The notes: generated by a model not told the origin, from the letters alone. A stretch of 33,404 nt of DNA from Planctomycetota bacterium (GCA_002746535.1 NVWA01000002.1:672-34075), one strand, 5' to 3'; positions 7,551 to 17,194 are shown, counted from the first letter of the stretch. Numbers and translations are program-made.

Positions 7551-10382
7551 CTATACCCCATTTAGTGAAACGTCAAAACCTATTTCTGATGTTTCATCAT
7601 CACTTGAAACTTTTAAAGTGCCCTTTGCATTCAACACATTGCCCACTTTTGTTACTTCAATGTCACCGCTATATGACATTTTGATTGGTTTAATATTATT
7701 GCTACTAAACAATGCAGGCCAGCGAACAGTCATTTCAGTTTCACCCGAAGTACTAACCTTTATTTTACCCGTAACATCACCATTCAAAAGTTTTACTTCT
7801 GCAGTCGATGACAAATCAATTTTAATAAACCCTATAAACCCAAATCCAAGACGATCCGAAGTTGATTTTCCCAATTCTGGTGTTGAAGGATCAAAACCAT
7901 CTGGGTATTCAAAGGAATCTTCATATTTTCCCTTTAAAGAACCACTCGCGTTACCACCAATATGACCCGTATCAAATTCATGTACAAAATTAAACATGCC
8001 TTCGTAATCAAAAAAATTTAAAATTTTTCCATTAAATTTTTCAACCGCATTTGCATTAATTTTTTTCTCTGCACCCGATAAAACAAATGCCATTTCACCG
8101 TGACCTGTTAAAAAATTACCCGTAGCACTTGGAACTTTTATATCTGTTACAAAACCACCTTTTACATCAGTACTTCCTAATTCATGTGTTATCGAGGCCG
8201 TACCGCTGATATATGGGTCTACTGAAGCAGGGATTTTAAAACCACCTTTTAAAGTTATTGTAGTAGCCGCACCTATATTTACTTTTAAGTAACCATTGAT
8301 TTCCATTATTTGAGCTACGTCAGATAGCCCTAAACCAAATCCGATAGTTATTGCGCCATCCACGCCTTTACCACTTCCATTTTCAGCGGCCGAATCCCAA
8401 TTATACCCAAACTCACCTGCTAAACTTTTTAGTTTAATGCCCGAATTTAACAGTGGTATACCTGGTGTATCTAATGTAAAGTGAAAATATCCGTAATTAA
8501 AGGTTTCTTCCGCCCCGATAATAACCTTGACTGTTACTGCCGTTTCTACCTTTTTTATCTTTACACCAATTTTGCCTTCAAATTTTGAATCCTCAAATTT
8601 TGCTACCAAATTAAATGTATACATATCATTATTTACATCAATTTCTAAAGCACCAACATCCACGTTTCCTTTAAAATCAATCTTTAGACCATTAAGTACT
8701 ACCTTCAAATCACCTACATTTAAATTGGCATCTAGAGACAACTGACCTTCTTCATACTTGCCATTGATAATTTCAAATTCTATTTTTTGATACTTTGCCT
8801 TAAGACTACCAAAGTTGAAAGTTTTAAATTTACCATTTTCCACGCTAAATGTGATACTTTCAAATGATTGAGATATTTCTTGATGTTTACCACTAATATT
8901 TGAGCCCGATACTTCTTTAAAATCAAACTGCTTATCCATCGTTACGGTTAACTCACCGTCGATCTTACATCCAAAAGCCGAAACCCCATTTAAATCAACT
9001 ACTACAGTAACGCCACCACTGTACGTAATTTCTAGAATCAATCCTTTATCTAAACCTTTTACTCCCGTTAGTTCAAACTTACCTTTACCTTCTTTAAGAT
9101 CGATGGCATTATCGGCGATGTAAAAATCAAATTTAATTTCTAATTCATGAACGGTTAATTTAAAACTATTTGTTGTGAAGGTAGGGTTTCCTACGGCTTT
9201 TAATTCAACATTTTCTAGTTTTCCTTTTACATTCAAAGAGTCGGCATGCATAGTGGCGATCACATCACCACCTTTTTTGAGCTCAACATCAATTTGTTGA
9301 ACTCCACTAAAATCCCATGTACCGTCATAAAATTGTGCTTGAGAATCATACTTATAAGTGAATTTGCCGTGGATCCCTTTTTTAAGAACAATTATTTTGG
9401 CAAAGGTCTTGTCTACTGTTAACTTGGCTTCGAAAGTAGCTTCGCCTGTTACTTGACCTGCTGAATTCACACTTAAAGATACCTTTGATAATATCCCTTC
9501 AATCAGACCAAATTCTTTAGTGACTTCCCCATCCCAACTTACTTTTACTTTCCTATAATCACCGCCAAGTTCTTCCCATTCAATACTTACTTCATTCAGA
9601 TCAAATGTCTTATCAAAAGCACCATTCATACTAATGCTAATTGAGGCTTCGGTTTTATATATACAATAACCATCTTCCGTTGTACCTTCTGAAGTAATTT
9701 CTTCACCAATCAGAAAAACAACCGGGCCAAATTCTTTTTGTCCTGATAACTTGGGGCAACATTCGCCACCTACACATAAACCTTTTTCACTAAAGCAATC
9801 GACTAAAATTGAATCCGCAGCTCTAATGGTGATCACGCCACTTTCTGAGCCTGAAGTTACTACACCCGTATTTGCATCGATTGTGCAACCAAAGGAATTT
9901 TCACTAGAAATACTCCAAACAATCATCCTATCAAGTGGTAAAATATCTGCCGTTGCTGTAACAGTACTGTCGTTCTCAATTTCTTTGGTATATTCACCAT
10001 CATCATTTAAAAATTCAATTTCACCTATATCAATGAGTGTTATCTCCCAGCTATCTGAAACAGTTGTCAATTCTTCGTCACATTGGTAAACGATATCTGC
10101 GCTGACTTTATAAAAACCAGTTGAACTATAATTAATATCAAGCTTTCCTGTTGAAGGTGAGACGATGTAAGTTGCTATGGTGCCATCTTCAAAGGTAACT
10201 TTAACTGTTCCTGAAATGGCGGTCCAGCCATTCTTTGGTGTTGTCCATGTAACAGTTGAACTTTTGGTATCTTTAAAACAATTATCACCTGTGGGAGACA
10301 TCTTCAAATCACCGTTATTAGGAACTGCCGATAACACACCACATAGTAATATTAAAATAGCACTCATTAAATATTGCTTCAT
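7551..10382 (-). CDS. 943-residue secreted beta-repeat protein with Ig-like N-terminus
   Basis: A signal peptide (MKQYLMSAILILLCGVLSA) is followed by a module that resembles the start of the protein at 1865-3472. Residues ~120-200 look like a bacterial Ig (BIG-2-like) domain (EIENDSTVTATADILP, then VVTSGSESGVITIRAAD), followed by a short cysteine cluster (GLCVGGECCP). From ~230 to the end the protein is a long run of amphipathic beta strands (alternating V/I/F with K/E/D/N, many GK-x-E/K-F/L turns), with no helices or TM segments after the signal. This pattern suits a beta-solenoid or an extended beta-sheet surface protein that binds lipid or polymer; the choice between these is open. Its ATG overlaps the stop of the heparinase-like gene (ATGA), so production is coupled to it. 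No catalytic motif is recognised. Confidence 0.75.
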   Translation of the reverse strand: MKQYLMSAILILLCGVLSAVPNNGDLKMSPTGDNCFKDTKSSTVTWTTPKNGWTAISGTVKVTFEDGTIATYIVSPSTGKLDINYSSTGFYKVSADIVYQCDEELTTVSDSWEITLIDIGEIEFLNDDGEYTKEIENDSTVTATADILPLDRMIVWSISSENSFGCTIDANTGVVTSGSESGVITIRAADSILVDCFSEKGLCVGGECCPKLSGQKEFGPVVFLIGEEITSEGTTEDGYCIYKTEASISISMNGAFDKTFDLNEVSIEWEELGGDYRKVKVSWDGEVTKEFGLIEGILSKVSLSVNSAGQVTGEATFEAKLTVDKTFAKIIVLKKGIHGKFTYKYDSQAQFYDGTWDFSGVQQIDVELKKGGDVIATMHADSLNVKGKLENVELKAVGNPTFTTNSFKLTVHELEIKFDFYIADNAIDLKEGKGKFELTGVKGLDKGLILEITYSGGVTVVVDLNGVSAFGCKIDGELTVTMDKQFDFKEVSGSNISGKHQEISQSFESITFSVENGKFKTFNFGSLKAKYQKIEFEIINGKYEEGQLSLDANLNVGDLKVVLNGLKIDFKGNVDVGALEIDVNNDMYTFNLVAKFEDSKFEGKIGVKIKKVETAVTVKVIIGAEETFNYGYFHFTLDTPGIPLLNSGIKLKSLAGEFGYNWDSAAENGSGKGVDGAITIGFGLGLSDVAQIMEINGYLKVNIGAATTITLKGGFKIPASVDPYISGTASITHELGSTDVKGGFVTDIKVPSATGNFLTGHGEMAFVLSGAEKKINANAVEKFNGKILNFFDYEGMFNFVHEFDTGHIGGNASGSLKGKYEDSFEYPDGFDPSTPELGKSTSDRLGFGFIGFIKIDLSSTAEVKLLNGDVTGKIKVSTSGETEMTVRWPALFSSNNIKPIKMSYSGDIEVTKVGNVLNAKGTLKVSSDDETSEIGFDVSLNGV

Positions 10383-12109
10383 TTAGATTTCCTTTTTTTT
10401 GTTCTAAAATCAATTTTATTAATTGAATTATCTTGGTTGGTATCCAGATAGATTTGGAATGTTTTTGTTAATTGGGTAAATTCACTGTTGAAATGGAAAA
10501 TGTCATCTGACTTAATCTCATTTCCATTGATAAGATAAAATCTTGATATAGTTTTTATCGTTGGCTTAATATCAATGGCATCAAAATCTAATCTCATATT
10601 TTGACCCTTAAAACTCATTCTAGAAATATTTATCTTTTGAAAATATTTTCGTTTAAATTGATGTTCACCGAAACTTAAAATAATCTGAGTAATTGGACCA
10701 GCTGAAACTGATAGTTCATTTCGACTGCTATCAAGTGTAACTTGTAAATTATGCGTATGAAGTTTTTTACCTCCATAATGACGCGCTCGATTTTTAGCAC
10801 TTATATCCCAATTATTTCTTTGAGTAAAAATTCCGATTTCAGGAAAACTAAAATACAATTTCTTTGGAGGATTAGCATCTTTCACTCGAAGACCTTGATG
10901 CGCAATATACCTTAAATCATCGCGATCAAAAACTTTTGATGCTTTATATATATGTTGAGACAAATTAATCCGTGGTTTACCTTTTTCCCAGACAGGCAAG
11001 CAACCATCTGCTTCCAAGCGATAGGCCAAACGGCAAGATTCTTTTTCAGTAAGCTGGTAAAGCCATTTTGGCATAATACCCTTTTCCAAGTGATATTGCC
11101 ACGCAATCTGAATACATTTAAGCGAAAATTCTGTACTTTCATCAGGACTTAAAAAGAGACCATCACTTCTAGTTTTATTGATGTGTTTAAAAGCGTCTTC
11201 TAATATTGGCTTAGCTTTTCTTATCGCTTTTTGTTGGTTCAATCCTTTTGGTAACAGAATAGATATATTAAGAAGATCAAGGGCTTCAATAGGACTTGCA
11301 ACATTATGTATTCGCATGTCCAAACTATTTTTAATTTTCGCAATGCATTGAATATATATACCGCTAGGAATTTCCTTTAATATACTTTTATGCATGGCTA
11401 GTGACTTTAAAACTTGTGTGATATCAAATGTGTTTGGTGTTTTAACATTTATGAATCGACCGAAGATAAATTCTAAATAAATAGGTGTCTTATTTTTTGC
11501 GAATGCTTGATTTAATATTTCAAAGTCCATCTTAAATGTTGAATCAAGATACTCGGTGCCTTTAAATTTCATGTCCTCAATAGTTTTACCGGCTAATATT
11601 TTTTTGGCTTTTTTAACACATTGCCCTAAATAATATCTTGTTGGTCTTGATTGAAATGGTGCAAATTCAGGGATTGCATTTCCGGTTGGAAGCAAGGATA
11701 AATCATCAATACTTGCGATGACAGCATTTAACTCCATTTCATTTAATTCTATGATATCAACCTGCTTGCTATTAAATTTAATCACTGGAAGCAATAAAGC
11801 CTTATCATATTCAACTTCTTTTTTATATAAAATCGCAAACAGAATCAAAGGGATGATTAAAAGATTAAGAAAAAATAATCCTCTTAAACCTACTTTTTTA
11901 TTTTTAACGGGCACCTTTGATAGTTGCCTATCAGAATTAATCTTGTTTTTAGATTTATTTTTCTTTTGGACTAAATTATTTATTGGTGTTAGCTTGGTTT
12001 GACACGCGGGGCATTTAGTTGTTTTTTCTAACAATGAAATTGGGCCAAGTAAAACCTTACCACAATTAAAACATTTGAATCGGACTTTATCTGTTCTTTT
12101 CACAACCAT
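10379..12109 (-). CDS. Zinc-ribbon, single-TM protein with a heparinase II/III-like ectodomain
   Basis: 576 residues. Residues ~12-37 form a zinc ribbon (FKCFNCGK then TKCPACQT, two CxxC pairs). A basic linker follows, then one transmembrane helix (FFLNLLIIPLILFAILY, about 80-96) and a large ectodomain. Residues ~150-400 are helical with aromatic residues, like an (alpha/alpha) toroid. The next part, FPEIGIFTQRNNWD then KKLHTHNLQVTLDSSRNELS, resembles the opening of the beta-sandwich half of heparinase II/III and alginate lyase families, where a HxHxD stretch and the R/W context are conserved; here HTHN replaces HxHD. The call is therefore a lyase-like protein, possibly active and possibly only binding. 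Its start shares one base with the upstream stop (TGATG), and its stop overlaps the downstream start (ATGA). With a CBM9 protein upstream it suggests polysaccharide processing at the membrane. The zinc ribbon would face the cytoplasm. Confidence 0.6.
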   Translation of the reverse strand: MVVKRTDKVRFKCFNCGKVLLGPISLLEKTTKCPACQTKLTPINNLVQKKNKSKNKINSDRQLSKVPVKNKKVGLRGLFFLNLLIIPLILFAILYKKEVEYDKALLLPVIKFNSKQVDIIELNEMELNAVIASIDDLSLLPTGNAIPEFAPFQSRPTRYYLGQCVKKAKKILAGKTIEDMKFKGTEYLDSTFKMDFEILNQAFAKNKTPIYLEFIFGRFINVKTPNTFDITQVLKSLAMHKSILKEIPSGIYIQCIAKIKNSLDMRIHNVASPIEALDLLNISILLPKGLNQQKAIRKAKPILEDAFKHINKTRSDGLFLSPDESTEFSLKCIQIAWQYHLEKGIMPKWLYQLTEKESCRLAYRLEADGCLPVWEKGKPRINLSQHIYKASKVFDRDDLRYIAHQGLRVKDANPPKKLYFSFPEIGIFTQRNNWDISAKNRARHYGGKKLHTHNLQVTLDSSRNELSVSAGPITQIILSFGEHQFKRKYFQKINISRMSFKGQNMRLDFDAIDIKPTIKTISRFYLINGNEIKSDDIFHFNSEFTQLTKTFQIYLDTNQDNSINKIDFRTKKRKSK

Positions 12110-14814
12110 CAGTCTGCCTCAGTCTTGGCAATATAACCAAAATAATAATTCATTTTTTTCTTAATCAAAGTAACTTTGATTTTGCATTTAGCATTAGGAC
12201 CAGGGCTCCATAATCCAAAGACTAATTTAGCTTTATCTTCTTTAGAAAATATTTTTTTATATTCAAAGATATGATAATCTTTAAAGGGGATTTTCTTTTG
12301 ATGCATTTCAACTTTTAATATTTTATAATTGGTTAATTGTTTAGCAGAATTATTTTTAAAAATCAAATTGGTAATATCTAAATGTCCAAAAACTGGGATT
12401 CCTTTTGGTTCATTAGGGGTTGTAATGGTGAATTCAAAATTCTTTTCTTTTTTATTAGTAATTTTCAAATCATTTAAATCTACAATAGACTTTTCCATTT
12501 TAGCTAAACAAATAGATTCAGCTTGACCATAGGAATAACGATCACTATGAAACTGGAATGGAGCCGTGTACTGATAATAACGGAAATCATATTCATACCG
12601 ACCATGTTCAGCGCGTGATTTGAAAAATTCATCCTTAGCATAGTTACCAAAAATAGAATAAAATGCTTGAGAAGAACCGTTAGCATAGATACCTTCGGGC
12701 AAAACACCTTCTACATAGCAATCATAGGGGGTATGCGCCCACATAGGGCGTGTTCTATATTCTGGTAATAAATCGAGAGCATATTTAATATTATTACGAT
12801 GAATTCTTGGATTGCCGTAAAAGTAAAACATTTTTTTTATGGCTGTCAGATATTCCTTTTCTGATAATAATTTAGAATCAAAGGCTTTTTTAGCGTAGTC
12901 AAAATATAAAGGGTAACTACTAAAATTCATTTCGACTACGCGGTGACCTTGATAGATACCTATAGGCGTCATGTTTTCTGTGAAACATTTTTTCCAAAAA
13001 CTTTGAAATTTTGATTTATCATCTAGTTCACGATAAATTTCCAAGATACCTAAAGTCGACCAAGAATTTCTTGTCGCCCCACTTTCACTATATTCCACCT
13101 TTGGTAGCTTGGAATACATCGATGGTAAATATTCTTGTAACCAATCAATTAAAAATTTGAATTGTATTAGCTGCTGCTCTTTTGCGAACTTACCTAAAGA
13201 AAGCATCCGATGATCTAGCTTGAATATATTATGGGGTTTATGAGGATTATGATGATTACGTTCGCTAATCTGCCATCTATTTTCAATGTAAAACCGTGAA
13301 AACTTCTCAAGACTTTTTAAATATGGCTGCGATAGTTTTTGATCAAATCGATGTAAAGCCATAATCATTAAAACAATATCTTGGCCTAATAAAGACCAAT
13401 CACTGTTCTTCAACTTCTTATCGTAAGCTTTAATGACTTGTGTCGAAAAAGAATCTATACGCCAGTAATATTCATTTCCATTATCAATCAAAACATACGG
13501 TTGATGTAAAAATTCTAATGTCCCCTTCAACATCTCACAAATTTTATTTATAATTGTAGGCTCTAAAGATTCTTTTATTTTACTAAGGTCATAAAAACCT
13601 TGACCCATGCCTTCTTGGAACATGACATCTTTGATAGAGAAGTTATTCTTAGATTGGTCATAGGGTATCTTACCTCGCTGAAATGCACTCATCTTGGGAC
13701 CACTATCATAACCATGCACCTTGCCATCTAAAGCCATTAGATTGTTCCATAATAAAAAATTCTTACCATTGGCATCTTTTGTTTCAGCATAAGCTTGATA
13801 AATTTTATTGATAATATGATTGCCCAAATCTTGGTAAGGTTGATATTTATAAGCATTATAAAATCGAAAATAACCATCTGCTTTAACAGGGTACTGCGGA
13901 AATGGAACATGATCAAAATTACTGATATCGCCATTAATTTCAGTTCCTTCAGGAATATGATACTTATATGCAATGGTTGCTTTGTAGTAAATATCCAAGG
14001 ACTTCAATAAAGCCGTCATCCCATTTGTCATTTGATCTAAATTGTTTAGATCCCATTTACCGGCAAAAGATTTATCTTTAAACAATGGTCCCAGAATAGC
14101 CCCAAAATACCGTGTGTTCCAAAGCTCTCCTTTTGTTTTCCCCCAAGATGAGATCTCCATCCTACGTTTCTTCTTATTGTTTTTGTCGACTTCTTCATAA
14201 GTCGCATACCTAACAATGTTCAATCCAAATTTATGAAAGATATTTTTCTGTAAGCCTAGTGGACGAAGTGGCATTTTTATTTCAAAACCAATGCTTCCCT
14301 TATTTTGAGAGATTCCACAAGTAGCTTGTGATTTCCAATTTTTATCAACCTTCGCACTATAAGGGAAACTGTGCCCAGCTTTTGTAGGCACAAAACAACT
14401 ACTTATTTCACCTTTGTAATTTATAGTGATGCGGTAATGGTCATCAACTATTGGAAAGGGAGATAAATAAATAACGTGGCGGTCACCAGAAAACTTTCTT
14501 TTGTTCGAACCACTACTCGTTATTGCTTTTAGTTCCTGGCCATGAATTTTAATAAAAATAAATAGATGTGATTTATCAGAATATAGCTTGAATAAGGTCT
14601 TAAACCGCGACTTCTTGCCTTTGATTTCATTAAAGGCATCACTATATTTTAATTTGGACCAAACACTTTCATCATCTTTGCCATCAAGTTTAACCTGATC
14701 TTTAAACGGATAGTTTTTGTAAGAGGTATCCGCCTGAAGTGATACGACTAGGCTAAAAGCGCCTAAAATAGCTAATAGAAGTGATTTGGGAACCATACGA
14801 TCTCGCTTGTGCAT
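12109..14814 (-). CDS. Secreted protein with N-terminal CBM9-type domain and a large helical domain
   Basis: 901 residues, first gene of the operon. A signal peptide (LLLAILGAFSLVVSLQA) follows a short basic start; the ATG at 14796 is an alternative start. Residues ~33-235 match the CBM9/DOMON-like pattern: KLDGKDDESVWSKLKYSD, a beta strand with FKLYSDKSHLFIFIKIHG, and later GSIGFEIKMPLRPLGL. These modules bind sugars. The central ~450 residues are helix-rich with many W, Y and H residues (YYWRIDSFSTQVIKAYDKK, RNSWSTLGILEIYREL), consistent with an (alpha/alpha) toroid of the polysaccharide lyase or glycoside hydrolase kind. The C-terminal ~100 residues are beta. I cannot name a catalytic family or residues. 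It is probably an exported carbohydrate-active enzyme working with the heparinase-like protein encoded immediately downstream. Confidence 0.65.
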   Translation of the reverse strand: MHKRDRMVPKSLLLAILGAFSLVVSLQADTSYKNYPFKDQVKLDGKDDESVWSKLKYSDAFNEIKGKKSRFKTLFKLYSDKSHLFIFIKIHGQELKAITSSGSNKRKFSGDRHVIYLSPFPIVDDHYRITINYKGEISSCFVPTKAGHSFPYSAKVDKNWKSQATCGISQNKGSIGFEIKMPLRPLGLQKNIFHKFGLNIVRYATYEEVDKNNKKKRRMEISSWGKTKGELWNTRYFGAILGPLFKDKSFAGKWDLNNLDQMTNGMTALLKSLDIYYKATIAYKYHIPEGTEINGDISNFDHVPFPQYPVKADGYFRFYNAYKYQPYQDLGNHIINKIYQAYAETKDANGKNFLLWNNLMALDGKVHGYDSGPKMSAFQRGKIPYDQSKNNFSIKDVMFQEGMGQGFYDLSKIKESLEPTIINKICEMLKGTLEFLHQPYVLIDNGNEYYWRIDSFSTQVIKAYDKKLKNSDWSLLGQDIVLMIMALHRFDQKLSQPYLKSLEKFSRFYIENRWQISERNHHNPHKPHNIFKLDHRMLSLGKFAKEQQLIQFKFLIDWLQEYLPSMYSKLPKVEYSESGATRNSWSTLGILEIYRELDDKSKFQSFWKKCFTENMTPIGIYQGHRVVEMNFSSYPLYFDYAKKAFDSKLLSEKEYLTAIKKMFYFYGNPRIHRNNIKYALDLLPEYRTRPMWAHTPYDCYVEGVLPEGIYANGSSQAFYSIFGNYAKDEFFKSRAEHGRYEYDFRYYQYTAPFQFHSDRYSYGQAESICLAKMEKSIVDLNDLKITNKKEKNFEFTITTPNEPKGIPVFGHLDITNLIFKNNSAKQLTNYKILKVEMHQKKIPFKDYHIFEYKKIFSKEDKAKLVFGLWSPGPNAKCKIKVTLIKKKMNYYFGYIAKTEAD

Positions 14815-15512
14815 GCTGAAAATTCGTGAGATTGTACTTGCTTCAAAACTTATTCAAGAGAAACTTCAAGTTTTATTCATTTGTAACATAAATTTATTTT
14901 AATTATAGTAGTAATTTAATTCTATTGATGATTTTAGAATATCAAAACATTACAAAGAAACACCGTTAGGTACCGTTGCTGTATGGGCAAAATCTATTTC
15001 TGCCCTAAATTGCACATAACTTTTTCGATTGGTATTTTGTCCTTTAAAAAGTTGAAAGCCAAAATGGAAATTTTAATTATTGTCAGAATTTAGGATTAAT
15101 ATGGTTAAAAGATTTATTGGATTTTTACTTTGAGAGAATATTGCTGTAGAGGCAGAATTAATTCCCAATTGCTGCACCCACAATAAATTTTGTAGTTGGC
15201 CACAATAAATTAATTTAAACTGAAAGAATTATACCAAGGCTTACTGATGGGATAAGGGGATTAACGCGGGGCTTGATAGTTTGTTCTTCTGAGGTTTTAA
15301 ATAAATAATTTAGGATAACTTTAAAGCTTACAAGGCGTAAGGTTGATCATCTGTACACAATATAACAATATAATGCAAAAAGTCAATGTTAAAGTATACC
15401 TGAAAAAAAAGTCGGACTAATATTCAATTTCATTGAATTATAAAATAGATTTAAAAAAATTAGTTTTAATATTCCATCCATGCGATAAATAATTTTTAGT
15501 AGAGGAAAGAAT
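14815..15512. other. Intergenic region between divergent genes, containing repeats
   Basis: No supported gene. It must contain the promoter(s) of the minus-strand operon and of the VOC gene at 15513. It holds a minus-orientation copy of the GGGCAGAA-type repeat (14985-15104), two direct 12-base copies of CCACAATAAATT (15178 and 15200) and a ~40-base stretch (15222-15262) that recurs at 28841-28880. Confidence 0.6.
14985..15104 (-). repeat. GGGCAGAA-palindrome repeat family, copy R1
   Basis: Read on the minus strand it contains, in order, TTAATCCTAAATTCTGACAA, ACAAAATACCAATCGAAA, then TTTAGGGCAGAAATAGATTT and TGCCC. The same order is found at 26880-27034 and 30735-31171. It lies upstream of the minus-strand operon. 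Confidence 0.6.
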
Positions 15513-15875
15513 ATGGAATTTTATTTTGACCACATTAACTATTTTGCAAAAGACATTGAAAGAGCAAAAAGTTTTTATACCAACACACTTGGGTTAGACC
15601 TAGTATGCCAAGGTGCACCGCATGCATTTAGTGTGAAACTTGATAAAAGCAATTTCATTGTTGTGCTGCAATTAGATGAAGCTGATAGTAATGATCACAA
15701 TACAACCTCAGCCGTTTTTCGAGTTGATAATTTAGAAGAAACTTTGACTAGCTTAAAAGCTAAAAAAGTCTCCATTTTATCAGACTTGGAAGATAGAACA
15801 TCTCATCTAAGGGCTGCCATCCTCGACACAGAAGGTAATCGAATATTTCTTATTGAAAGGAAAAGAAAAGCCTAA
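15513..15875 (+). CDS. VOC (glyoxalase/dioxygenase superfamily) single-domain-length protein
   Basis: 120 residues, preceded by AGAGGAAAG. It has the two-module VOC layout: FDHINYFAKDIERAKSFYTN then TLGLDLVC in the first half, and FRVDNLEETLTSLKAK then AILDTEGNRIFLIER in the second. His7 and Glu115 occupy the usual first and last metal-ligand positions. The middle ligands are not obvious, so metal binding is uncertain. VOC proteins include glyoxalases, extradiol dioxygenases, epimerases and drug-binding proteins, and the sequence does not choose among them. It is convergent with the lipoprotein gene at 15889. It lies 1.4 kb from the end of the acyltransferase-flavoprotein fusion gene, with a second VOC gene between, so a role in the same chemistry is possible but not shown. 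Confidence 0.75.
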   Translation: MEFYFDHINYFAKDIERAKSFYTNTLGLDLVCQGAPHAFSVKLDKSNFIVVLQLDEADSNDHNTTSAVFRVDNLEETLTSLKAKKVSILSDLEDRTSHLRAAILDTEGNRIFLIERKRKA

Positions 15876-15888
15876 AATATTCAGATTA

Positions 15889-16344
15889 TTAATCCAAAGG
15901 GTACAAAGCACTTTCTTCAAATAAATTTAAATCATTCAAATCGTCGCGATCCTCAATTTTATTTAAGCTGATTAATTTATTAAATGAATAAATCGCTATG
16001 CAGGAAACGCCCGTTACTTTAGAACGCTTGTTTTTTTTAGCTTTATGCTCCACAGAAGATACAGTTGTCCCGTCAATGTTTCGCAAATAAACAGCATAAG
16101 TCAACTTTCTTACTATAGGAGTTTTAAGATGATTATAGTGGTAACTAGCAAAAGTGTAATCTGAATTTTTTAAAGTTGGTTTGCCAATTTCAGAAATCAC
16201 TTCCGCTTCAGTCATACCCATCTTGATATTCTCAAGAGAAGGTTGTTTTGTATTATTCTTAGTTGTATACATTAAGAAGGGTCTAGATTTACTACAACTA
16301 AGGCAAAAACAAAAAATTGGTAATAATAAAATCATACATTTCAT
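15889..16344 (-). CDS. BamE/SmpA-like lipoprotein
   Basis: 151 residues. The signal peptide ends in a lipobox (FCFCLSC, acylated Cys about residue 17). The motif NIKMGMTEAEVISEIGKP at ~39-56 is the hallmark opening of the BamE/SmpA/OmlA fold (IxxGMTxxEVxxxLGxP), followed by aromatic strands (YTFASYHYNHL). BamE proteins are part of the outer-membrane protein assembly complex, but many short lipoproteins use this fold for other purposes. The extra C-terminal tail (around 115-151, acidic, DRDDLNDLNLFEES) is not typical, so I do not assign the name bamE. AAAGGAAAA precedes the ATG. It is a single gene convergent with the VOC gene at 15513. Confidence 0.65.
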   Translation of the reverse strand: MKCMILLLPIFCFCLSCSKSRPFLMYTTKNNTKQPSLENIKMGMTEAEVISEIGKPTLKNSDYTFASYHYNHLKTPIVRKLTYAVYLRNIDGTTVSSVEHKAKKNKRSKVTGVSCIAIYSFNKLISLNKIEDRDDLNDLNLFEESALYPLD

Positions 16345-16583
16345 AAAGAATTTTCCTTTGTAAAAAATTACCTATCATAAAATTTAGGGTAATTCAAGTG
16401 AATAAGGTTATTGTGAACATGATATTGCGAGCAAGATACAATTTAATTACTTAATTTCAATTAACTGTAGTTTCAAAATGAGACAAAATACTTATATGAG
16501 AACAAATTTAACAATATTTAATTAGCCAAATTAATTCCAACCCAACTTCCAAATATCATGCCATCATTTATGTTTAGTTTAGA

Positions 16584-17156
16584 TTAGTTTAATAAATCAT
16601 TTAACTGGATTCTATTGCCTTCTATTGTTAACCAAATTTTTGAATCGACTGAAGGTATAATATAGTCAGCACCAAGCTTTTTTAAAAGACCTACTTTTTC
16701 AGAAGATTCGGGTAATTCAATAGATGAGATAAATGAATTTGCAGCAGTACTGTCTAGATTCTCATCTGGCTGATACACTTCTATTAATGTTGGGACACAT
16801 GCTCTTGATAGCCAAGCGGTATCACTCTCTTTCATGGTTTTAACGCTAATTGGATTTAATAACCAGCCTGACCCTGATAAATTGTAAACATAATTTTCGA
16901 CGTCATCAACAAGCAGGCAAATATGATGCAGACCTTCACCTCTTTTCATAAAAGCTTTTTTATATGGCCCATCACCAATGGCTTCAATTAATAATAATTG
17001 ACCCAGCTTATTATCATCACCCAAATAAACTTCTTTTGTGCCTTCACTCTCAAACTCTTCAATTTCACCTATTGGATAATTATATTTAGATACCCGATCA
17101 AGTGTGTTTTGAATTGACTCGACAAGGATTGCAACATGGCCATTTATGATGTTCAT
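16584..17156 (-). CDS. VOC protein, methylmalonyl-CoA epimerase-like
   Basis: 190 residues. The first ~130 are a VOC domain with all four expected metal ligands at the right spacing: His7 (NGHVAI), Glu58 (LLLIEAI), His77/78 (GLHHICLLVDD) and Glu126 (TLIEVYQP). This is the arrangement of methylmalonyl-CoA epimerases and 4-hydroxyphenylpyruvate dioxygenase-type folds. The remaining ~60 residues (around 131-190) hold a half-module that may be a VOC remnant (LLKKLGADYIIPSVDSKIWL, then IEGNRIQLNDLL). The gene lies 136 bases after the 822-residue fusion gene on the same strand, but has a TATAAT box of its own (17189-17194). Its substrate is unknown. Next to a predicted N-acyl amino acid synthase-oxidase, a role in modifying a small carboxylic or phenolic product is a reasonable guess. 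Confidence 0.7.
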   Translation of the reverse strand: MNIINGHVAILVESIQNTLDRVSKYNYPIGEIEEFESEGTKEVYLGDDNKLGQLLLIEAIGDGPYKKAFMKRGEGLHHICLLVDDVENYVYNLSGSGWLLNPISVKTMKESDTAWLSRACVPTLIEVYQPDENLDSTAANSFISSIELPESSEKVGLLKKLGADYIIPSVDSKIWLTIEGNRIQLNDLLN

Positions 17157-17188
17157 ACAATTGTACTTTTAGAATATTTTTACGACCT

Positions 17189-17194
17189 ATTATA
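17189..17194 (-). promoter_or_regulatory. Candidate -10 box for the VOC gene at 16584-17156
   Basis: A perfect TATAAT on the minus strand lies about 33 bases upstream of the ATG at 17156. The -35 region is weak (TTTATT), so this is a candidate only. Confidence 0.35.
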
